Shown here: positions 28,124-38,932 of the stretch, in pieces | Position numbering within the stretch: the first letter of the stretch is position 1 | Layout of the letters: every line of letters begins with the position of its first letter | Origin: a gamma proteobacterium symbiont of Ctena orbiculata | GTDB taxonomy: Bacteria > Pseudomonadota > Gammaproteobacteria > Chromatiales > Chromatiaceae | Assembly (NCBI GenBank): GCA_003058495.1 | Contig: QBVC01000012.1 | Coordinates: 1 to 64,000 of the forward strand | DNA: 64,000 nucleotides | Direction: 5' to 3' | The notes under the pieces: model-generated | Database searches by the model: none | Told to the model about the DNA's origin: nothing | Seen by the model: only the letters and a program-made list of their open reading frames with translations | Translations under genes and position numbers: made by a program

Positions 28124-29547
28124 TCACCTGGTTAAAAAATAGTTCAGTGGTCGTACCTTTGAAACAGACTGCCAAGTGGCTGAAAACGAAATTCTCAGGA
28201 TTGATCCGTAGTTCCACTCCCCATGGCGGATCGGCAAGACAAAACGCTGTAGCGCCCACCGTCATCGCGCGGGATGGGCACACAATCTCCCGTGCCAACA
28301 TCAGCAGAAACGCGATTAGGGTCCTCACCAGGCTGAACAGCACCGGGCACGAGGCCTACCTTGTGGGCGGGGGTGTGCGCGACCTGCTGCTTGGCCGCGA
28401 ACCGAAGGACTTTGACGTGGCCACCAGCGCCCTGCCGGAAGAGGTCAAGTCGGTGTTCAGAAACTGCCGCCTGATCGGCAGGCGTTTTCGCCTCGCCCAT
28501 GTCTTCTTCGGCCGGGAGATCATCGAAGTCGCGACTTTTCGCAGCAACAAACATGCGACGGAGGAGGGGGAGCGCCATGTAGAGAACGGCATGATCCTGC
28601 GTGACAACGTATACGGAACGCTGGAGGAGGATGCCCAGCGAAGGGACTTCACCATCAATGCCCTCTATTACAATGTCAGTGATTTTACGGTAATCGATTT
28701 CGCCGATGGCATGTCGGATCTGCGCAACGGGGTGATCCGGCTGCTGGGTGACGTGGAGAGCCGCTTCAGGGAGGATCCGGTGCGTCTCTTGCGGGCCGTT
28801 CGCTTTGCCGCCAAGCTGGGTTTCATCATCGAGCCGGAAACGGAGTCGCCGATGCAGCGCCTGGCGCCGCTGCTCGGCGAGGTACCCTCGGCCAGGCTCT
28901 ACGAGGAGGTGCTGAAGCTCTTTCTCGGCGGCTCGGCCCTGGAGACCTTTGAGAAACTGCGACACTACGGCCTCTTCGGACAGCTCTTTCCGGCCACCGA
29001 AGAGGCGCTCTCCCATGAAGACCACGACTTCCCCATCACCTTCGTCAACCGGGGATTGGCCAATACCGATGCGCGCCTGCAGCAGGATAAATCGGTCACA
29101 CCGGCATTTCTTTTTGCGGTGCTGTTATGGGAGCCGGTAAGACTCGGCTACGAGGCGCTGCTGAAACAGGATGAACAACCCATCGAGGCGCTGCAGAGTG
29201 CGGCCAGCGATGTCTTGAGCGGGCAGAGCAGGCACATCTCTATTCCGAAGCGGTTCAGTTATCCCATGCGTGACATCTGGCAGCTGCAGCCGCGCTTTCA
29301 GCAGCGCCAGGGTAAAAAACCCTATCGTTTGCTGACCCATCCCCGGTTTCGTGCCGCCTATGATTTTCTCCTGCTGCGTGCCGAGGCGGGGGAGGTGGAG
29401 ACTGAACTCGCCAAGTGGTGGACCGATTTCCAGCAGGCCAACAGTCAGCAAAAGCAGGGTATGACCGAACAGGGACGCCGCGGCAGAGGACGTCGCCGGA
29501 GGAGGCGCAGCAGTAAAAACAAGAGCAAAAATCCGAGCGATGAGTAA
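28111..29547 (+). CDS. pcnB: Poly(A) polymerase I
   Basis: Adds poly(A) tails that mark RNA for decay. The nucleotidyltransferase core reads AYLVGGGVRDLLLGREPKDFDVAT with the catalytic DxD, followed by RRFRLAHVFF, RRDFTINALYY and DPVRLLRAVRFAAKLGF. The C-terminus ends in a highly basic tail (RRGRGRRRRRRSSKNKSKN). The start is uncertain: the longest frame begins at a TTG at 28111, and a GTG at 28150 or later is possible, since no start has a clear ribosome binding site. folK overlaps its last codons. Confidence 0.93.
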   Translation: MPGSITWLKNSSVVVPLKQTAKWLKTKFSGLIRSSTPHGGSARQNAVAPTVIARDGHTISRANISRNAIRVLTRLNSTGHEAYLVGGGVRDLLLGREPKDFDVATSALPEEVKSVFRNCRLIGRRFRLAHVFFGREIIEVATFRSNKHATEEGERHVENGMILRDNVYGTLEEDAQRRDFTINALYYNVSDFTVIDFADGMSDLRNGVIRLLGDVESRFREDPVRLLRAVRFAAKLGFIIEPETESPMQRLAPLLGEVPSARLYEEVLKLFLGGSALETFEKLRHYGLFGQLFPATEEALSHEDHDFPITFVNRGLANTDARLQQDKSVTPAFLFAVLLWEPVRLGYEALLKQDEQPIEALQSAASDVLSGQSRHISIPKRFSYPMRDIWQLQPRFQQRQGKKPYRLLTHPRFRAAYDFLLLRAEAGEVETELAKWWTDFQQANSQQKQGMTEQGRRGRGRRRRRRSSKNKSKNPSDE

Positions 29548-30043
29548 GGATCGATCGTTGACTGTCTATGTCGGTTTGGGCAGCAACATGGATAATCCCC
29601 GACGCCAGGTTGAAACCGCGCTGCAGGAGCTCGGGGCGTTGCGCCATAACACCCTGCTCAAGCACTCCTCCCTCTATCGAACCCGACCCCTTGGCCCGCA
29701 GAACCAGCCGTACTTCATCAACGCCGTCGCATCCCTTGCGACAAGCTTGGATGCCGAGGCACTGCTGGATCAGCTCCAGGCCCTTGAACAGGCCCACCGG
29801 AGGGAGCGCACGAGCCTGCGCTGGGGGCCGCGCACCCTCGACCTCGACCTGCTGTTATATGGCGGGATGTCGATCGACACGCCGCGGCTCTCCGTACCAC
29901 ACCCCGAGATGACCAAGCGGGCATTTGTGTTGCTGCCCCTGAGCGAGATCGCCCCGCCCGATCTGGAGATCCCCGGCATGGGTAGGTTACGGGATCTGTT
30001 GCCGAATCTGTCGGGAGAGGGTATTGAGCGAGTCGACCGATAA
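29540..30043 (+). CDS. folK: Hydroxymethyl-dihydropterin pyrophosphokinase
   Basis: Activates 6-hydroxymethyl-dihydropterin for folate synthesis. Its 167 residues include VYVGLGSNMDNPRRQ at the N-terminus, the signature LRWGPRTLDLDLLLYG and VPHPEMTKRAFVLLPL. It overlaps pcnB by 8 bases and the nucleoside kinase by 20, a tightly packed operon. Confidence 0.97.
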   Translation: MSKDRSLTVYVGLGSNMDNPRRQVETALQELGALRHNTLLKHSSLYRTRPLGPQNQPYFINAVASLATSLDAEALLDQLQALEQAHRRERTSLRWGPRTLDLDLLLYGGMSIDTPRLSVPHPEMTKRAFVLLPLSEIAPPDLEIPGMGRLRDLLPNLSGEGIERVDR

Positions 30044-30683
30044 GCCGAACTTCATCGTTGTGGAAGGGCCGATCGGGGTTGGAAAAACCAGCCTTGTGCA
30101 TCGTCTGGCGAACCACTTCGGCAGTGAGGTGCTGCTGGAGGGGGCGGAAGAGAATCCCTTTCTGCAGCGTTTTTACGCCAACCCCCGGGAAGCCGCGTTG
30201 CCGGCGCAGCTGTTTTTCCTGTTTCAGCGCAGCCGTCAGTGGAACGACCTCTCCCAGGGCGATATGTTCAGACAGCACCTGATCGCCGATTTCATGCTGG
30301 AAAAGGATCGTCTCTTCGCCCAGATCAATCTCGACGCCGACGAGATGCGGCTCTACGAGCAGGTCTACGAGCACCTGACCCTGGAGGCGCCGCTGCCCGA
30401 CCTGGTGGTCTACCTCCAGGCGCCGGTCGATGTCTTGATGAAACGCATCAAGCGGCGTTCGCGGCCGGTGGAACGCAAGATCGAACCCGGGTATCTGCAG
30501 CAACTTTGCGATGCCTACGCCGACTTCTTCCACTATTACGATCGCTCACCACTGTTGATCGTCAATGCGGCGGAGATCGATCCGCTTAAGCGGGAGGAGG
30601 ATTTCCAACTGCTGCTTGCGCATATCTGTGATCGGAGTGTTCAGCGACGCCGCTATTTGAATCTCACAGGCTTTACCCTCTGA
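30024..30683 (+). CDS. Deoxynucleoside kinase (dGK/dCK family)
   Basis: Phosphorylates a deoxynucleoside for salvage; the substrate is uncertain. It has 219 residues with P-loop VVEGPIGVGKTSLVHRLA near residue 12, ENPFLQRFYANP, an FQRSRQW segment and the lid region RIKRRSRPVERKIEPGYL. The start is TTG at 30024 with GGAGAGGG just upstream, overlapping folK. A folK-kinase-panB order is common in this group. A REP-like repeat follows. Confidence 0.88.
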   Translation: MSESTDKPNFIVVEGPIGVGKTSLVHRLANHFGSEVLLEGAEENPFLQRFYANPREAALPAQLFFLFQRSRQWNDLSQGDMFRQHLIADFMLEKDRLFAQINLDADEMRLYEQVYEHLTLEAPLPDLVVYLQAPVDVLMKRIKRRSRPVERKIEPGYLQQLCDAYADFFHYYDRSPLLIVNAAEIDPLKREEDFQLLLAHICDRSVQRRRYLNLTGFTL

Positions 30684-30715
30684 ACTTATTACATGGCAAC
30701 GAAATAGCAAATTCC

Positions 30716-30772
30716 GGTGCGGCAAGCCGCACCCTACGCCTTAATAAAATACAGGGTGCGGCTTGCCGCACC
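30716..30772. repeat. REP-like perfect inverted repeat (type A)
   Basis: GGTGCGGCAAGCCGCACCCT (30716-30735) is the exact complement of 30753-30772, with a 17-base AT-rich loop. Each arm is itself palindromic. A single copy recurs at 60418-60440. It lies between the kinase and panB. Confidence 0.8.
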
Positions 30773-30873
30773 GTATCACTCAAACCCTTCGCGAATAGTA
30801 TTAACAAGCCCTAACAGACTATATACTGTGCATGACTTTCCGGTTGACCACAGATGCAATACGTCGAGACACT

Positions 30874-31674
30874 ATGAGTAAAAGAAATATTACCGTCAGA
30901 AGCTTGCTGGAGATGAAGTCCGCTGGTGAGAAGATCTGTGTCTTGACCAGCTACGATGCCAGCTTTACCCGCATGATCGAAGCGGCGGGAATCGAGGTGA
31001 TTCTTGTCGGCGATTCGCTGGGGATGGTGATTCAGGGTCAGGAGAGCACCCTGCCGGTCACCCTGGAGGAGATGATCTACCATACCCGCAACGTGGCCAG
31101 AGGCAGGGAGAGTGCCCTGCTGGTGGCGGATATGCCGTTCATGAGCTACCGCTCACCGAGTCTGGCCATGGAGTCGGCAGGCAGGCTGATGAAGGAGGGC
31201 GGCGCCCACATGGTCAAGCTGGAGGGTGGGGCGGCCCAGCTCGAGGCGATACGCCAGCTGGCCTCCCAGGGGATACCTGTCTGCGGCCACCTGGGTCTGC
31301 TGCCGCAATCGGTCCACAAGCTTGGGGGCTACCGGGTCCAGGGACGGGAGCAGCGGGACGCCACCCTGATCCGCGAAGACGCCAGACTGCTGCAGGAAGC
31401 AGGGGTCGATATGCTGGTGCTGGAGTGCGTGCCGAATCAGCTGGCTGCCCAGATCACGGCCGAGTTGTCGATCCCCGTGATCGGTATAGGCGCGGGTCCC
31501 GATTGTGACGGCCAGGTGTTGGTGCTCTACGACATGATCGGACTCAACCCCAATCCGCCCCGTTTCGTGAAGAACTTTCTGCAATCGGGCAGAACCATCC
31601 AGGAGGCGCTGCAGGCCTACGCGGATGCGGTAAGATCGGGCGCATTCCCCACCGCCGAACACGGTTTTGAGTGA
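30874..31674 (+). CDS. panB: 3-methyl-2-oxobutanoate hydroxymethyltransferase
   Basis: First committed step of pantothenate synthesis, using methylene-tetrahydrofolate. The 266-residue barrel shows [33 protein letters not shown] with the metal-binding aspartate, HMVKLEGG and [17 protein letters not shown]. The start at 30874 is preferred to an upstream in-frame ATG because [15 protein letters not shown] is the usual N-terminus. panC overlaps its stop. Confidence 0.97.
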   Translation: MSKRNITVRSLLEMKSAGEKICVLTSYDASFTRMIEAAGIEVILVGDSLGMVIQGQESTLPVTLEEMIYHTRNVARGRESALLVADMPFMSYRSPSLAMESAGRLMKEGGAHMVKLEGGAAQLEAIRQLASQGIPVCGHLGLLPQSVHKLGGYRVQGREQRDATLIREDARLLQEAGVDMLVLECVPNQLAAQITAELSIPVIGIGAGPDCDGQVLVLYDMIGLNPNPPRFVKNFLQSGRTIQEALQAYADAVRSGAFPTAEHGFE

Positions 31675-32528
31675 GACCGGGCATGGAGACGATTGCCGAT
31701 GTTGCGTCTCTTCGCCAGCGCGTCAGCGGCTGGCACAGAGCGGGTGAGAGGATTGGACTGGTACCGACCATGGGTAATCTCCATGAGGGCCATCTGGCGC
31801 TTGTGGAGGCGGCCAGGAAACGCTGTGATCGCTGCGTGGTGAGTATCTTCGTCAATCCGATGCAGTTTGGAGCGGGTGAGGATTTTGCAAGCTATCCGCG
31901 TACCCTGGATGCGGATCAACGCAAGCTGGAGGCTGCCGCTACCGATCTCCTCTTCACGCCCACGGCGGCTACCGTCTACCCCCAGGGGGATCAGGCCCAG
32001 ACCCGGGTCGAGGTACCCGGGATCTCCGATATTCTCTGCGGTGCCAGCCGACCTGGCCATTTTGCCGGCGTCGCCACAATTGTTTGCAAACTCTTCAACT
32101 ATGTACAGCCCGATCTGGCGCTGTTCGGGGAGAAGGACTACCAGCAATTGATGGTGATCCGTCGCATGGTGGACGATTTGGCAATACCCATTGAAATCAT
32201 AGGGTTACCCACCGTCAGGGAGGCGGACGGCCTGGCGAAAAGCTCCCGCAACGGCTACCTCAGCGCCGCGGAGAGGCGACAGGCGCCAAAACTCTATGAA
32301 ACCCTCAGGGCCACAGCCAGGGCACTGAAGTCGGGTGAGCGCGACTATGCGCTGCTGGAGGCAAAGGGCCTGGAAATGCTTCGATCCGCCGGTTTCACAC
32401 CGGACTATTACGCCATCCGTCGGGCAGAGGATCTGCAGCCACCGGACCCAGACGCGCGGGACCTGGTGATATTGGCGGCTGCCTTTATGGGAACTACGAG
32501 GCTGATAGATAATCTAAATGCTGCATAG
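31671..32528 (+). CDS. panC: Pantothenate synthetase
   Basis: Joins pantoate and beta-alanine with ATP. It has 285 residues from the GTG overlapping the panB stop; the ATG at 31683 ([14 protein letters not shown]) is an equally plausible start giving 281. The adenylation motif [24 protein letters not shown] and [16 protein letters not shown] are clear, with a late SSRNGYLS. Confidence 0.97.
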   Translation: MRPGMETIADVASLRQRVSGWHRAGERIGLVPTMGNLHEGHLALVEAARKRCDRCVVSIFVNPMQFGAGEDFASYPRTLDADQRKLEAAATDLLFTPTAATVYPQGDQAQTRVEVPGISDILCGASRPGHFAGVATIVCKLFNYVQPDLALFGEKDYQQLMVIRRMVDDLAIPIEIIGLPTVREADGLAKSSRNGYLSAAERRQAPKLYETLRATARALKSGERDYALLEAKGLEMLRSAGFTPDYYAIRRAEDLQPPDPDARDLVILAAAFMGTTRLIDNLNAA

Positions 32529-32660
32529 CAACATTTTTTTGTTGCTAGACTGGCGAAGATCACGGATAATCGGCTGTTACATCGTCTGGCTGACCGATCA
32601 CCGGTCAGTTTCATGACAAGGCTCAACCGCGTCATCCATCCAAGATAGGGCAAGATATCC

Positions 32661-33041
32661 ATGCAGCTGACAGTACTCAAGTGCAAGCTACATCGAGCAT
32701 GTGTGACTCACTCCGAGCTTGATTATGAAGGCTCCTGCGCCATTGATGCCGAGTTGATGCGTTTGGCTGGAATCCATGAGTACGAACAGATCCAGATCTA
32801 TAACGTGACCAACGGGGAGCGTTTCACCACCTACGCCATATTGGCGGAGGCTGGATCCCGGGTGATTTCTATCAATGGTGCCGCGGCGCACAAGGCCGAT
32901 CCCGGTGATCGGATCATCATCTGCGCCTATGCCGGCCTGGACAGCAGCGAGATGGAGAGCTTCAAGCCCTCCCTGGTCTATCTGGATGAAGAGAACAGGG
33001 TCATAGGGACCGGCGACGCCATCCCGATTCAGGCCGCTTGA
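32661..33041 (+). CDS. panD: Aspartate 1-decarboxylase
   Basis: Makes beta-alanine for pantothenate. The 126-residue proenzyme cleaves itself at Gly24-Ser25 in YEGSCAID to form the pyruvoyl cofactor. [20 protein letters not shown] is conserved. A 132-base gap separates it from panC. It is convergent with glgA. Confidence 0.97.
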   Translation: MQLTVLKCKLHRACVTHSELDYEGSCAIDAELMRLAGIHEYEQIQIYNVTNGERFTTYAILAEAGSRVISINGAAAHKADPGDRIIICAYAGLDSSEMESFKPSLVYLDEENRVIGTGDAIPIQAA

Positions 33042-33088
33042 TTCCATCAACAGCCGATCTTGCCCGGGGGTTCCCCTCCACAGGCTGG

Positions 33089-34549
33089 CTACAATCCCGG
33101 TTCGTCGAGGGCCGTCTGGTAGAGTTCCAGGTAGTGCTGGGCGCTGGCCTCCCAGCTGAAATCCTGCTGCATCCCGGTACGCGCGAGGATCTCCCAGTCG
33201 GTCTGGGAGCGCCGATAGAAATTGATGGCATGCTCCACCGCTCCCCAGAGGCTTTCCCCATCCGCATTGTCGAAGACGAATCCCGTGGCGCTGCCCTGGG
33301 CGAGGGTTGATGGCGTTACGTCGACCACCGTGTCCGCCAGGCCGCCGGTTCGCCTGACGATGGGGATGGTGCCGTATCTCAGGCTGTACATCTGATTCAA
33401 TCCGCAAGGTTCGAAACGGGATGGCATGATGAAGCAGTCGCACCCCGCTTCAATGCGGTGCGAGAGGCCTTCGTCGTAGCCGATGTAGACGCCGACGCGG
33501 CTGTGGTAACGGTTGCTTATCTTCTCCAGCGCATGTTCAAGGTCCTTGTTTCCCGATCCCAGCATCACCATCTGCGCCCCTGAATCCATGATCCCGGGAA
33601 GCACCTGCAGGATCAGGTCGACGCCCTTCTGATCGACCAGGCGCCCGATATAACCGAACAACTGGATGTGCTCATCCTCGGGGAGGCCGTATTCACGCTG
33701 CAGGGCCAGTTTGTTGTTGCGCTTTTCGGCGAAGCGTTCGCTTGAGTAGGGTGCGCTGATATGACGATCGGTGAGCGGGTCCCACTCGTGGTAGTCGATG
33801 CCGTTGAGAACACCGCTGAAGTGGTCTTTGCGATGGCTCAACAACCCCTCGAGGCCATACCCGAACTCCGCGGTCTTCACCTCGTTGGCGTAGCTCGGAC
33901 TGACCGTATTCACCCGGTCCGAGAGCGCGATCCCACCCTTGATGAATGAGAGCTGGTCGTGAAACTCCAGGTGGTGGTAGGACCAGAGGTGATCGGGTAG
34001 GCCCAGGCGCAGGAATGTCGCATGGTCGAAGAGTCCCTGATAGGCCAGATTGTGGATCGTGAACAGGGTTGCGGGTCGATCGGTTTCATCGGAGAGCAGG
34101 GGGGCGATGAGGCCGGTCTGCCAGTCATTTGCGTGCACCACATCGGGCTGCCAGTCGATCCCGATGCGCTTCATGGCCAGTTCCGCCACCGCCCGGCAGA
34201 AGAGGCTGAAGCGTTCCGGGTTATCGGGCCAGTTGGTGCCTTCGGGTGAGAGATAGGGGTTCCCCGGGCGATTGAACCTGCGGGGCGCATCGACCACGTA
34301 GAGCGGTACCTTGTGCGGGCCGCAGCTACCCTGTAACAGATGGACCGCTGAAGTTTGACCCGGGATTTCCAGTTTTGCCAGGCGCTTCAGGTCGTCTGCT
34401 TTTTCCAGAACGTCTGGATAACCAGGCAGAATCAGGCGACAATCCTGGCCGATGTGATCGAGGGCGACAGGCAGGCTGCCTGCAACGTCGGCCAGGCCAC
34501 CGGTTTTAATCAACGGTGTAGCTTCGCTGCTGGCAAAGAGGATTTTCAT
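33089..34549 (-). CDS. glgA: Glycogen synthase (ADP-glucose)
   Basis: GT5 transferase that extends alpha-1,4-glucan from ADP-glucose. It has 486 residues from the ATG at 34549 (MKILFASSEATPLIKTGGLA); the longer upstream frame lacks family similarity. The KTGGLADV substrate motif lies at residues 15-22 and the C-terminal catalytic region FIMPSRFEPCGLNQMYSLRY is intact. It is divergent from pgi and convergent with panD. Confidence 0.96.
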   Translation of the reverse strand: MKILFASSEATPLIKTGGLADVAGSLPVALDHIGQDCRLILPGYPDVLEKADDLKRLAKLEIPGQTSAVHLLQGSCGPHKVPLYVVDAPRRFNRPGNPYLSPEGTNWPDNPERFSLFCRAVAELAMKRIGIDWQPDVVHANDWQTGLIAPLLSDETDRPATLFTIHNLAYQGLFDHATFLRLGLPDHLWSYHHLEFHDQLSFIKGGIALSDRVNTVSPSYANEVKTAEFGYGLEGLLSHRKDHFSGVLNGIDYHEWDPLTDRHISAPYSSERFAEKRNNKLALQREYGLPEDEHIQLFGYIGRLVDQKGVDLILQVLPGIMDSGAQMVMLGSGNKDLEHALEKISNRYHSRVGVYIGYDEGLSHRIEAGCDCFIMPSRFEPCGLNQMYSLRYGTIPIVRRTGGLADTVVDVTPSTLAQGSATGFVFDNADGESLWGAVEHAINFYRRSQTDWEILARTGMQQDFSWEASAQHYLELYQTALDEPGL

Positions 34550-34729
34550 GGACGTTATTATCCTTATTTTTCGAGCATGAATGCGCAGAATCTGAATCTG
34601 CATTCGGGTACGCGGGCTATTTTATCATTTACTTACGCAGCTGTACGATAGGTTATGTGGTATCTTGCACCCGCTGCAGCCTATTTTTATAAGAACTGTA
34701 ATCAATATTCAAACATACCTATTCGAGCC

Positions 34730-36376
34730 ATGACCGAGATAGACCAGACAGAAGAATGGATGGCCCTTGCGAACCACTGGGCCGAGGTCGAACCCCTGCA
34801 GATGCGTGATCTGTTTCAGCAGAGTCCGGAGCGCGTCGAGCAGATGTCGATTCGCCAGTGCGGCATCATGCTCGACTATTCGAAGAACCGGATAACCGGG
34901 AGATCGATGAACCTGCTTCTGGAGTTGGCCCAGGCGGTGGATGTGGACGGCTGGCGCCGTCGCATGTTTTCCGGCGAACGCCTGAATATCACCGAGAACA
35001 GGGCCGTGCTCCATGTGGCTTTGAGAAACCGCTCCAACCATCCCATCTGGTACGACGGCGAGGACGTGATGCCGGGTATCAACGCGGTGCTGAAGAAAAT
35101 GGAGGCGTTTTCCGGGTCGGTGCGGAGTGGCGATTGGAGAGGCTATACCGGAAAGCCGATCAGTGATGTGGTGAACATCGGAATCGGTGGCTCCAACCTG
35201 GGTCCGCTGATGGTCTGCGAAGCGCTCAAGCCATACCAGAAGGCCGATTTACGCATGCATTTCGTCTCCAACGTGGATGCCACGCATATCCTCGAGACGC
35301 TGCGGGAACTGGACCCTGAAACCACCCTCTTCATCGTCGCCTCCAAGACCTTCACCACCCAGGAGACCCTGACCAATGCGCACACCGCGCGCAACTGGCT
35401 GCTGGAGAAACTGGTGGATGAAAAGGCCGTGGCGCGCCACTTTGTCGCGGTTTCGACCAATGGGGAGCTGGTCTCCCAATTCGGTATAGATACGGAAAAC
35501 ATGTTCGAGTTCTGGGATTGGGTCGGCGGCCGTTACTCCCTCTGGTCCGCCATCGGTTTGCCAATCGCAATCGCCATCGGCATGGACAACTTCTCTCAGC
35601 TGCTGCAGGGCGCACATGAAATGGATCAACATTTCCTGCATGCCGATCTCTCGGAAAACATGCCGGTGATCATGGCGCTGCTGGGTATCTGGTATGTGGA
35701 TTTCGCCAGGGCCGGCACCCACGCCATTCTCCCTTACGATCAGTACCTCCGCTTTCTGCCCGACTATCTGCAGCAGGCGGATATGGAGAGCAACGGCAAG
35801 CGCGTGACCCGCTTCGGCCGCCCCGTGGACTATCCCACCGGCCCTGTGATCTGGGGCACCGCGGGTACCGATGGGCAGCACGCCTACTACCAGCTCATCC
35901 ACCAGGGCACACAGCTCATTCCCTGCGATTTCATCATCCCGGTCAACAGTCACAACGAGTCAGGGGATCACCACGAAAAGCTGTTCGCCAACTGTCTGGC
36001 GCAAAGCGAGGCATTGATGCGCGGCAAGACGCGGATCGAGGCGCGCGAGGAGATGGTGGCGTCGGGCATGGATCCCGATCATATCGTCGATCTGCTACAC
36101 CATCGTATCTTTCCCGGCAACCGGCCCTCGAACACCCTGTTGGTGGATAAGATAACCCCGTCACGCCTGGGTTCTCTGATCGCCTTGTATGAGCATAAGA
36201 TCTTCGTCCAGGGCGTCATTTGGCGGGTCAACTCCTTTGACCAGTGGGGTGTGGAGCTGGGTAAACAGCTGGCCAGTGTGATCCTCCCCGAGCTGAGGGA
36301 GGAGCAGCAGGCCACCAATCACGATAGTTCCACCAGCGGCCTGATCACCTACTTTCATCGCCACCGGAAGCGGTGA
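34730..36376 (+). CDS. pgi: Glucose-6-phosphate isomerase
   Basis: Interconverts glucose-6-phosphate and fructose-6-phosphate. It has 548 residues from the ATG at 34730, matching the family norm; an upstream in-frame extension of 25 residues is rejected. The PGI signatures [17 protein letters not shown] and a C-terminal [11 protein letters not shown] are present. Its place inside a glycogen cluster links glycogen carbon to glycolysis. Confidence 0.97.
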   Translation: MTEIDQTEEWMALANHWAEVEPLQMRDLFQQSPERVEQMSIRQCGIMLDYSKNRITGRSMNLLLELAQAVDVDGWRRRMFSGERLNITENRAVLHVALRNRSNHPIWYDGEDVMPGINAVLKKMEAFSGSVRSGDWRGYTGKPISDVVNIGIGGSNLGPLMVCEALKPYQKADLRMHFVSNVDATHILETLRELDPETTLFIVASKTFTTQETLTNAHTARNWLLEKLVDEKAVARHFVAVSTNGELVSQFGIDTENMFEFWDWVGGRYSLWSAIGLPIAIAIGMDNFSQLLQGAHEMDQHFLHADLSENMPVIMALLGIWYVDFARAGTHAILPYDQYLRFLPDYLQQADMESNGKRVTRFGRPVDYPTGPVIWGTAGTDGQHAYYQLIHQGTQLIPCDFIIPVNSHNESGDHHEKLFANCLAQSEALMRGKTRIEAREEMVASGMDPDHIVDLLHHRIFPGNRPSNTLLVDKITPSRLGSLIALYEHKIFVQGVIWRVNSFDQWGVELGKQLASVILPELREEQQATNHDSSTSGLITYFHRHRKR

Positions 36377-36464
36377 CGCCTTTGCGCAATCCGGTAATCC
36401 GTCTCGCTCAACCATCGTATACGTGATTAGTTGATGTTTTTAATTCCTGTCAGGCGGTTTCGAC

Positions 36465-38639
36465 TCAACCTTCTTCCCTGCGCAGCATGATCGCAGCCAG
36501 CGGCGGCAGGGTCAGGACGATGGATTGGTCACGTCCCATCCATGGCTTCTCTTCCGCGACCAGCCCATTGCCATTGCCCATGTTGCTGCCCCCGTAAAAC
36601 TCCGAATCGGAGTTCAGGATCTCCCAATAGCTGCCGGGACGATTGACGCCGATGCGATAGTTGGCACGGGGTACCGGGGTGAAGTTGAGGATGATCAGCA
36701 GCTCATTGCCTTCCCGGTCCTTACGCAGATAGCTGAGAATCGACTGGGAGCTGTCATGACAGTCGATCCAGTCGAATCCCGGATATTCGAATTCGATCTG
36801 GTGCAGTGCCGGCAGCTCCTTGTAGAGGCGGTTCAGATCGGTCAACAGCGTGGTGACACCGAGGTGAAAGGGGTGATCCTCGAGGATCCAGTCGAGGGCC
36901 TCGCTGTCGTTCCACTCCCGGCCCTGGGCGAACTCGCCCCCCATGAAGAGCAGTTTTTTCCCGGGATAGGTGAACATATAGCTGTAGAGGAGGCGCAGAT
37001 TGGCGAACTTCTGCCAATCGTCACCCGGCATCTTGTCGATCATCGAGCCTTTGCCATGGACAACCTCATCGTGAGAGAAGGGCAGGACGAAGTTCTCGGT
37101 AAAGGCATACAACAGGCCGAAGGTGAGCAGGTCGTGGTGATAGTGACGGTAGATCGGATCCTGGGAGGTGTAGGAGAGGGTATCGTGCATCCAGCCCATG
37201 TTCCATTTCATGCTGAAGCCGAGGCCGCCCAGCCAGGTCGGCCTTGACACCTGGGGCCAGGCGGTGGACTCCTCCGCGATCATCAGGGTCCCGGGATGGA
37301 AGTCGTGGGTGACGCTGTTGAGTTCGCGCAGGAAGTCGACCGCCTCCAGATTCTCCCTTCCACCGTATTGATTGGGGATCCAGTCCCCCGGATCACGGGA
37401 GTAGTCGAGGTAGAGCATGGATGCCACTGCATCGACCCGCAAACCGTCGATATGGAACTCTTCGAGCCAGTAGATAGCGCTTGAAATCAGGAAGTTGCGC
37501 ACCTCGTTGCGGCCGAAGTTGAAAATCAGCGTACCCCAGTCACGATGCTCGCCCTTGCGCGGATCCTCATGCTCGTAGAGGGCGGAGCCGTCGAATCTGG
37601 CCAGGGCGTAGCGGTCCCGGGGGAAGTGGGCGGGTACCCAGTCGAGAAGGACACCTATGCCGTTTTGATGCAGATAGTCGACAAAATAGCGGAAGTCATC
37701 GGGGTTGCCGAAGCGGCTGGTGGGGGCGAAATAGCCGGTGGTCTGGTAGCCCCAGGAGCCGTCCAGGGGGTGCTCGGTGATGGGCAGCAGCTCGATGTGG
37801 GTGAATCCTATCCCCTTGACATGGTCGGCGAGCCGATGGGCGAGGTCCCGATAGTTGAGGAAGCCGCCATCTTCATCCCTGCGCCAGGAGCCGAGATGGA
37901 CCTCGTAAATGGACATCGGCTCCTGTTGCCAATTCGCCGTGGAGCGGTGGCCGATCCACTCACCGTCGTCCCATTGATAGTCGCTGTCCGAGACCACGAT
38001 CGCCGCGGTCTCGGGCCGGCATTGAAAATAGTTGCCGTAGGGATCGGTGCGCAGGGAGACCTCCCCCTCCTGGGTGCGGATCTCGAATTTGTACAGGCTG
38101 CCGTTATCCAGCTCGGGAATGAAGAGCTCCCAGACACCTGAACCGCCCCGGGAGCGCATGGGGTGAGTCCGTCCATCCCAGTTGTTGAAATTTCCGACCA
38201 CGGACACCCGGGCGGCGTTCGGCGCCCAGACCGCGAACAGCACGCCTTTGATGGCAGCCGTTTCATGGAGATGAGCGCCAAAAAACCGGTAGGCGTGCCT
38301 ATGCCTGCCTTCGCTGAAGAGGTGGATGTCAAATTCGGGCAGCTGCGGCGGAAAACAGTAGGGATCGTAGCTGTAGCGGGTATTTCCCGATTTATCCTTC
38401 CATTCGATCCGGTAGTGCTCGCTGACCTTGTCAGCGGCAACCTCCAGTTCAAAAAAGTCACTGCCCTCGATGCGCCTGAAGGGGAGCTGGCCCCTTTCCA
38501 GGGTCACGCTCTCTGCCATGGGCATGAACACTCTGATCCGGCAGTCATCCCCATGGAGGTGACGGCCCAGTACTTCGAACGGGTCGTGGTGGCGGGCATC
38601 GATGATCCGCTGCAACGCCTCTGGAATTTTACTTATCAT
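36465..38639 (-). CDS. glgB: 1,4-alpha-glucan branching enzyme
   Basis: GH13 enzyme that creates alpha-1,6 branches in glycogen. It has 724 residues from the ATG at 38639; an in-frame ATG at 38702 would add 21 atypical residues. An N-terminal domain is followed by CBM48 ([20 protein letters not shown]) and the catalytic barrel with [17 protein letters not shown] (nucleophile aspartate), [11 protein letters not shown] (acid/base glutamate) and [14 protein letters not shown]. It is convergent with pgi and divergent from glgC. Confidence 0.97.
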   Translation of the reverse strand: MISKIPEALQRIIDARHHDPFEVLGRHLHGDDCRIRVFMPMAESVTLERGQLPFRRIEGSDFFELEVAADKVSEHYRIEWKDKSGNTRYSYDPYCFPPQLPEFDIHLFSEGRHRHAYRFFGAHLHETAAIKGVLFAVWAPNAARVSVVGNFNNWDGRTHPMRSRGGSGVWELFIPELDNGSLYKFEIRTQEGEVSLRTDPYGNYFQCRPETAAIVVSDSDYQWDDGEWIGHRSTANWQQEPMSIYEVHLGSWRRDEDGGFLNYRDLAHRLADHVKGIGFTHIELLPITEHPLDGSWGYQTTGYFAPTSRFGNPDDFRYFVDYLHQNGIGVLLDWVPAHFPRDRYALARFDGSALYEHEDPRKGEHRDWGTLIFNFGRNEVRNFLISSAIYWLEEFHIDGLRVDAVASMLYLDYSRDPGDWIPNQYGGRENLEAVDFLRELNSVTHDFHPGTLMIAEESTAWPQVSRPTWLGGLGFSMKWNMGWMHDTLSYTSQDPIYRHYHHDLLTFGLLYAFTENFVLPFSHDEVVHGKGSMIDKMPGDDWQKFANLRLLYSYMFTYPGKKLLFMGGEFAQGREWNDSEALDWILEDHPFHLGVTTLLTDLNRLYKELPALHQIEFEYPGFDWIDCHDSSQSILSYLRKDREGNELLIILNFTPVPRANYRIGVNRPGSYWEILNSDSEFYGGSNMGNGNGLVAEEKPWMGRDQSIVLTLPPLAAIMLRREEG

Positions 38640-38932
38640 AGGTTGGGGCCTGCTAAACACTAATCCAATTGGCTCTGCAGGGACTCTTATTTCGTTCAGC
38701 AATATTGCATCAACGAGCGAAAACGCCGCGCGGCGGAAAACGGGTGCGGTGTCCCCAAAGAAACCCTCTTAGAACGGTACGCCTTGAAGGGTACATGATG
38801 TTAACATACCAACACACCCGCCTCATGAACAGGCTCCGCCTCAAATGAGAAGGGACAACATAACTAATCTGTCTACTCCCAAGTAGAGTTTATTGTGGAA
38901 TTTGGCCAGTTTTGGCCGTGGAGGTGTGTTCA

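Noticed and set aside
32526-32547. TAGCAAC/GTTGCTA hairpin with a T-filled loop after panC
   Set aside because: The T-run is in the loop instead of after the stem, so it is not a standard terminator; too short to call otherwise.
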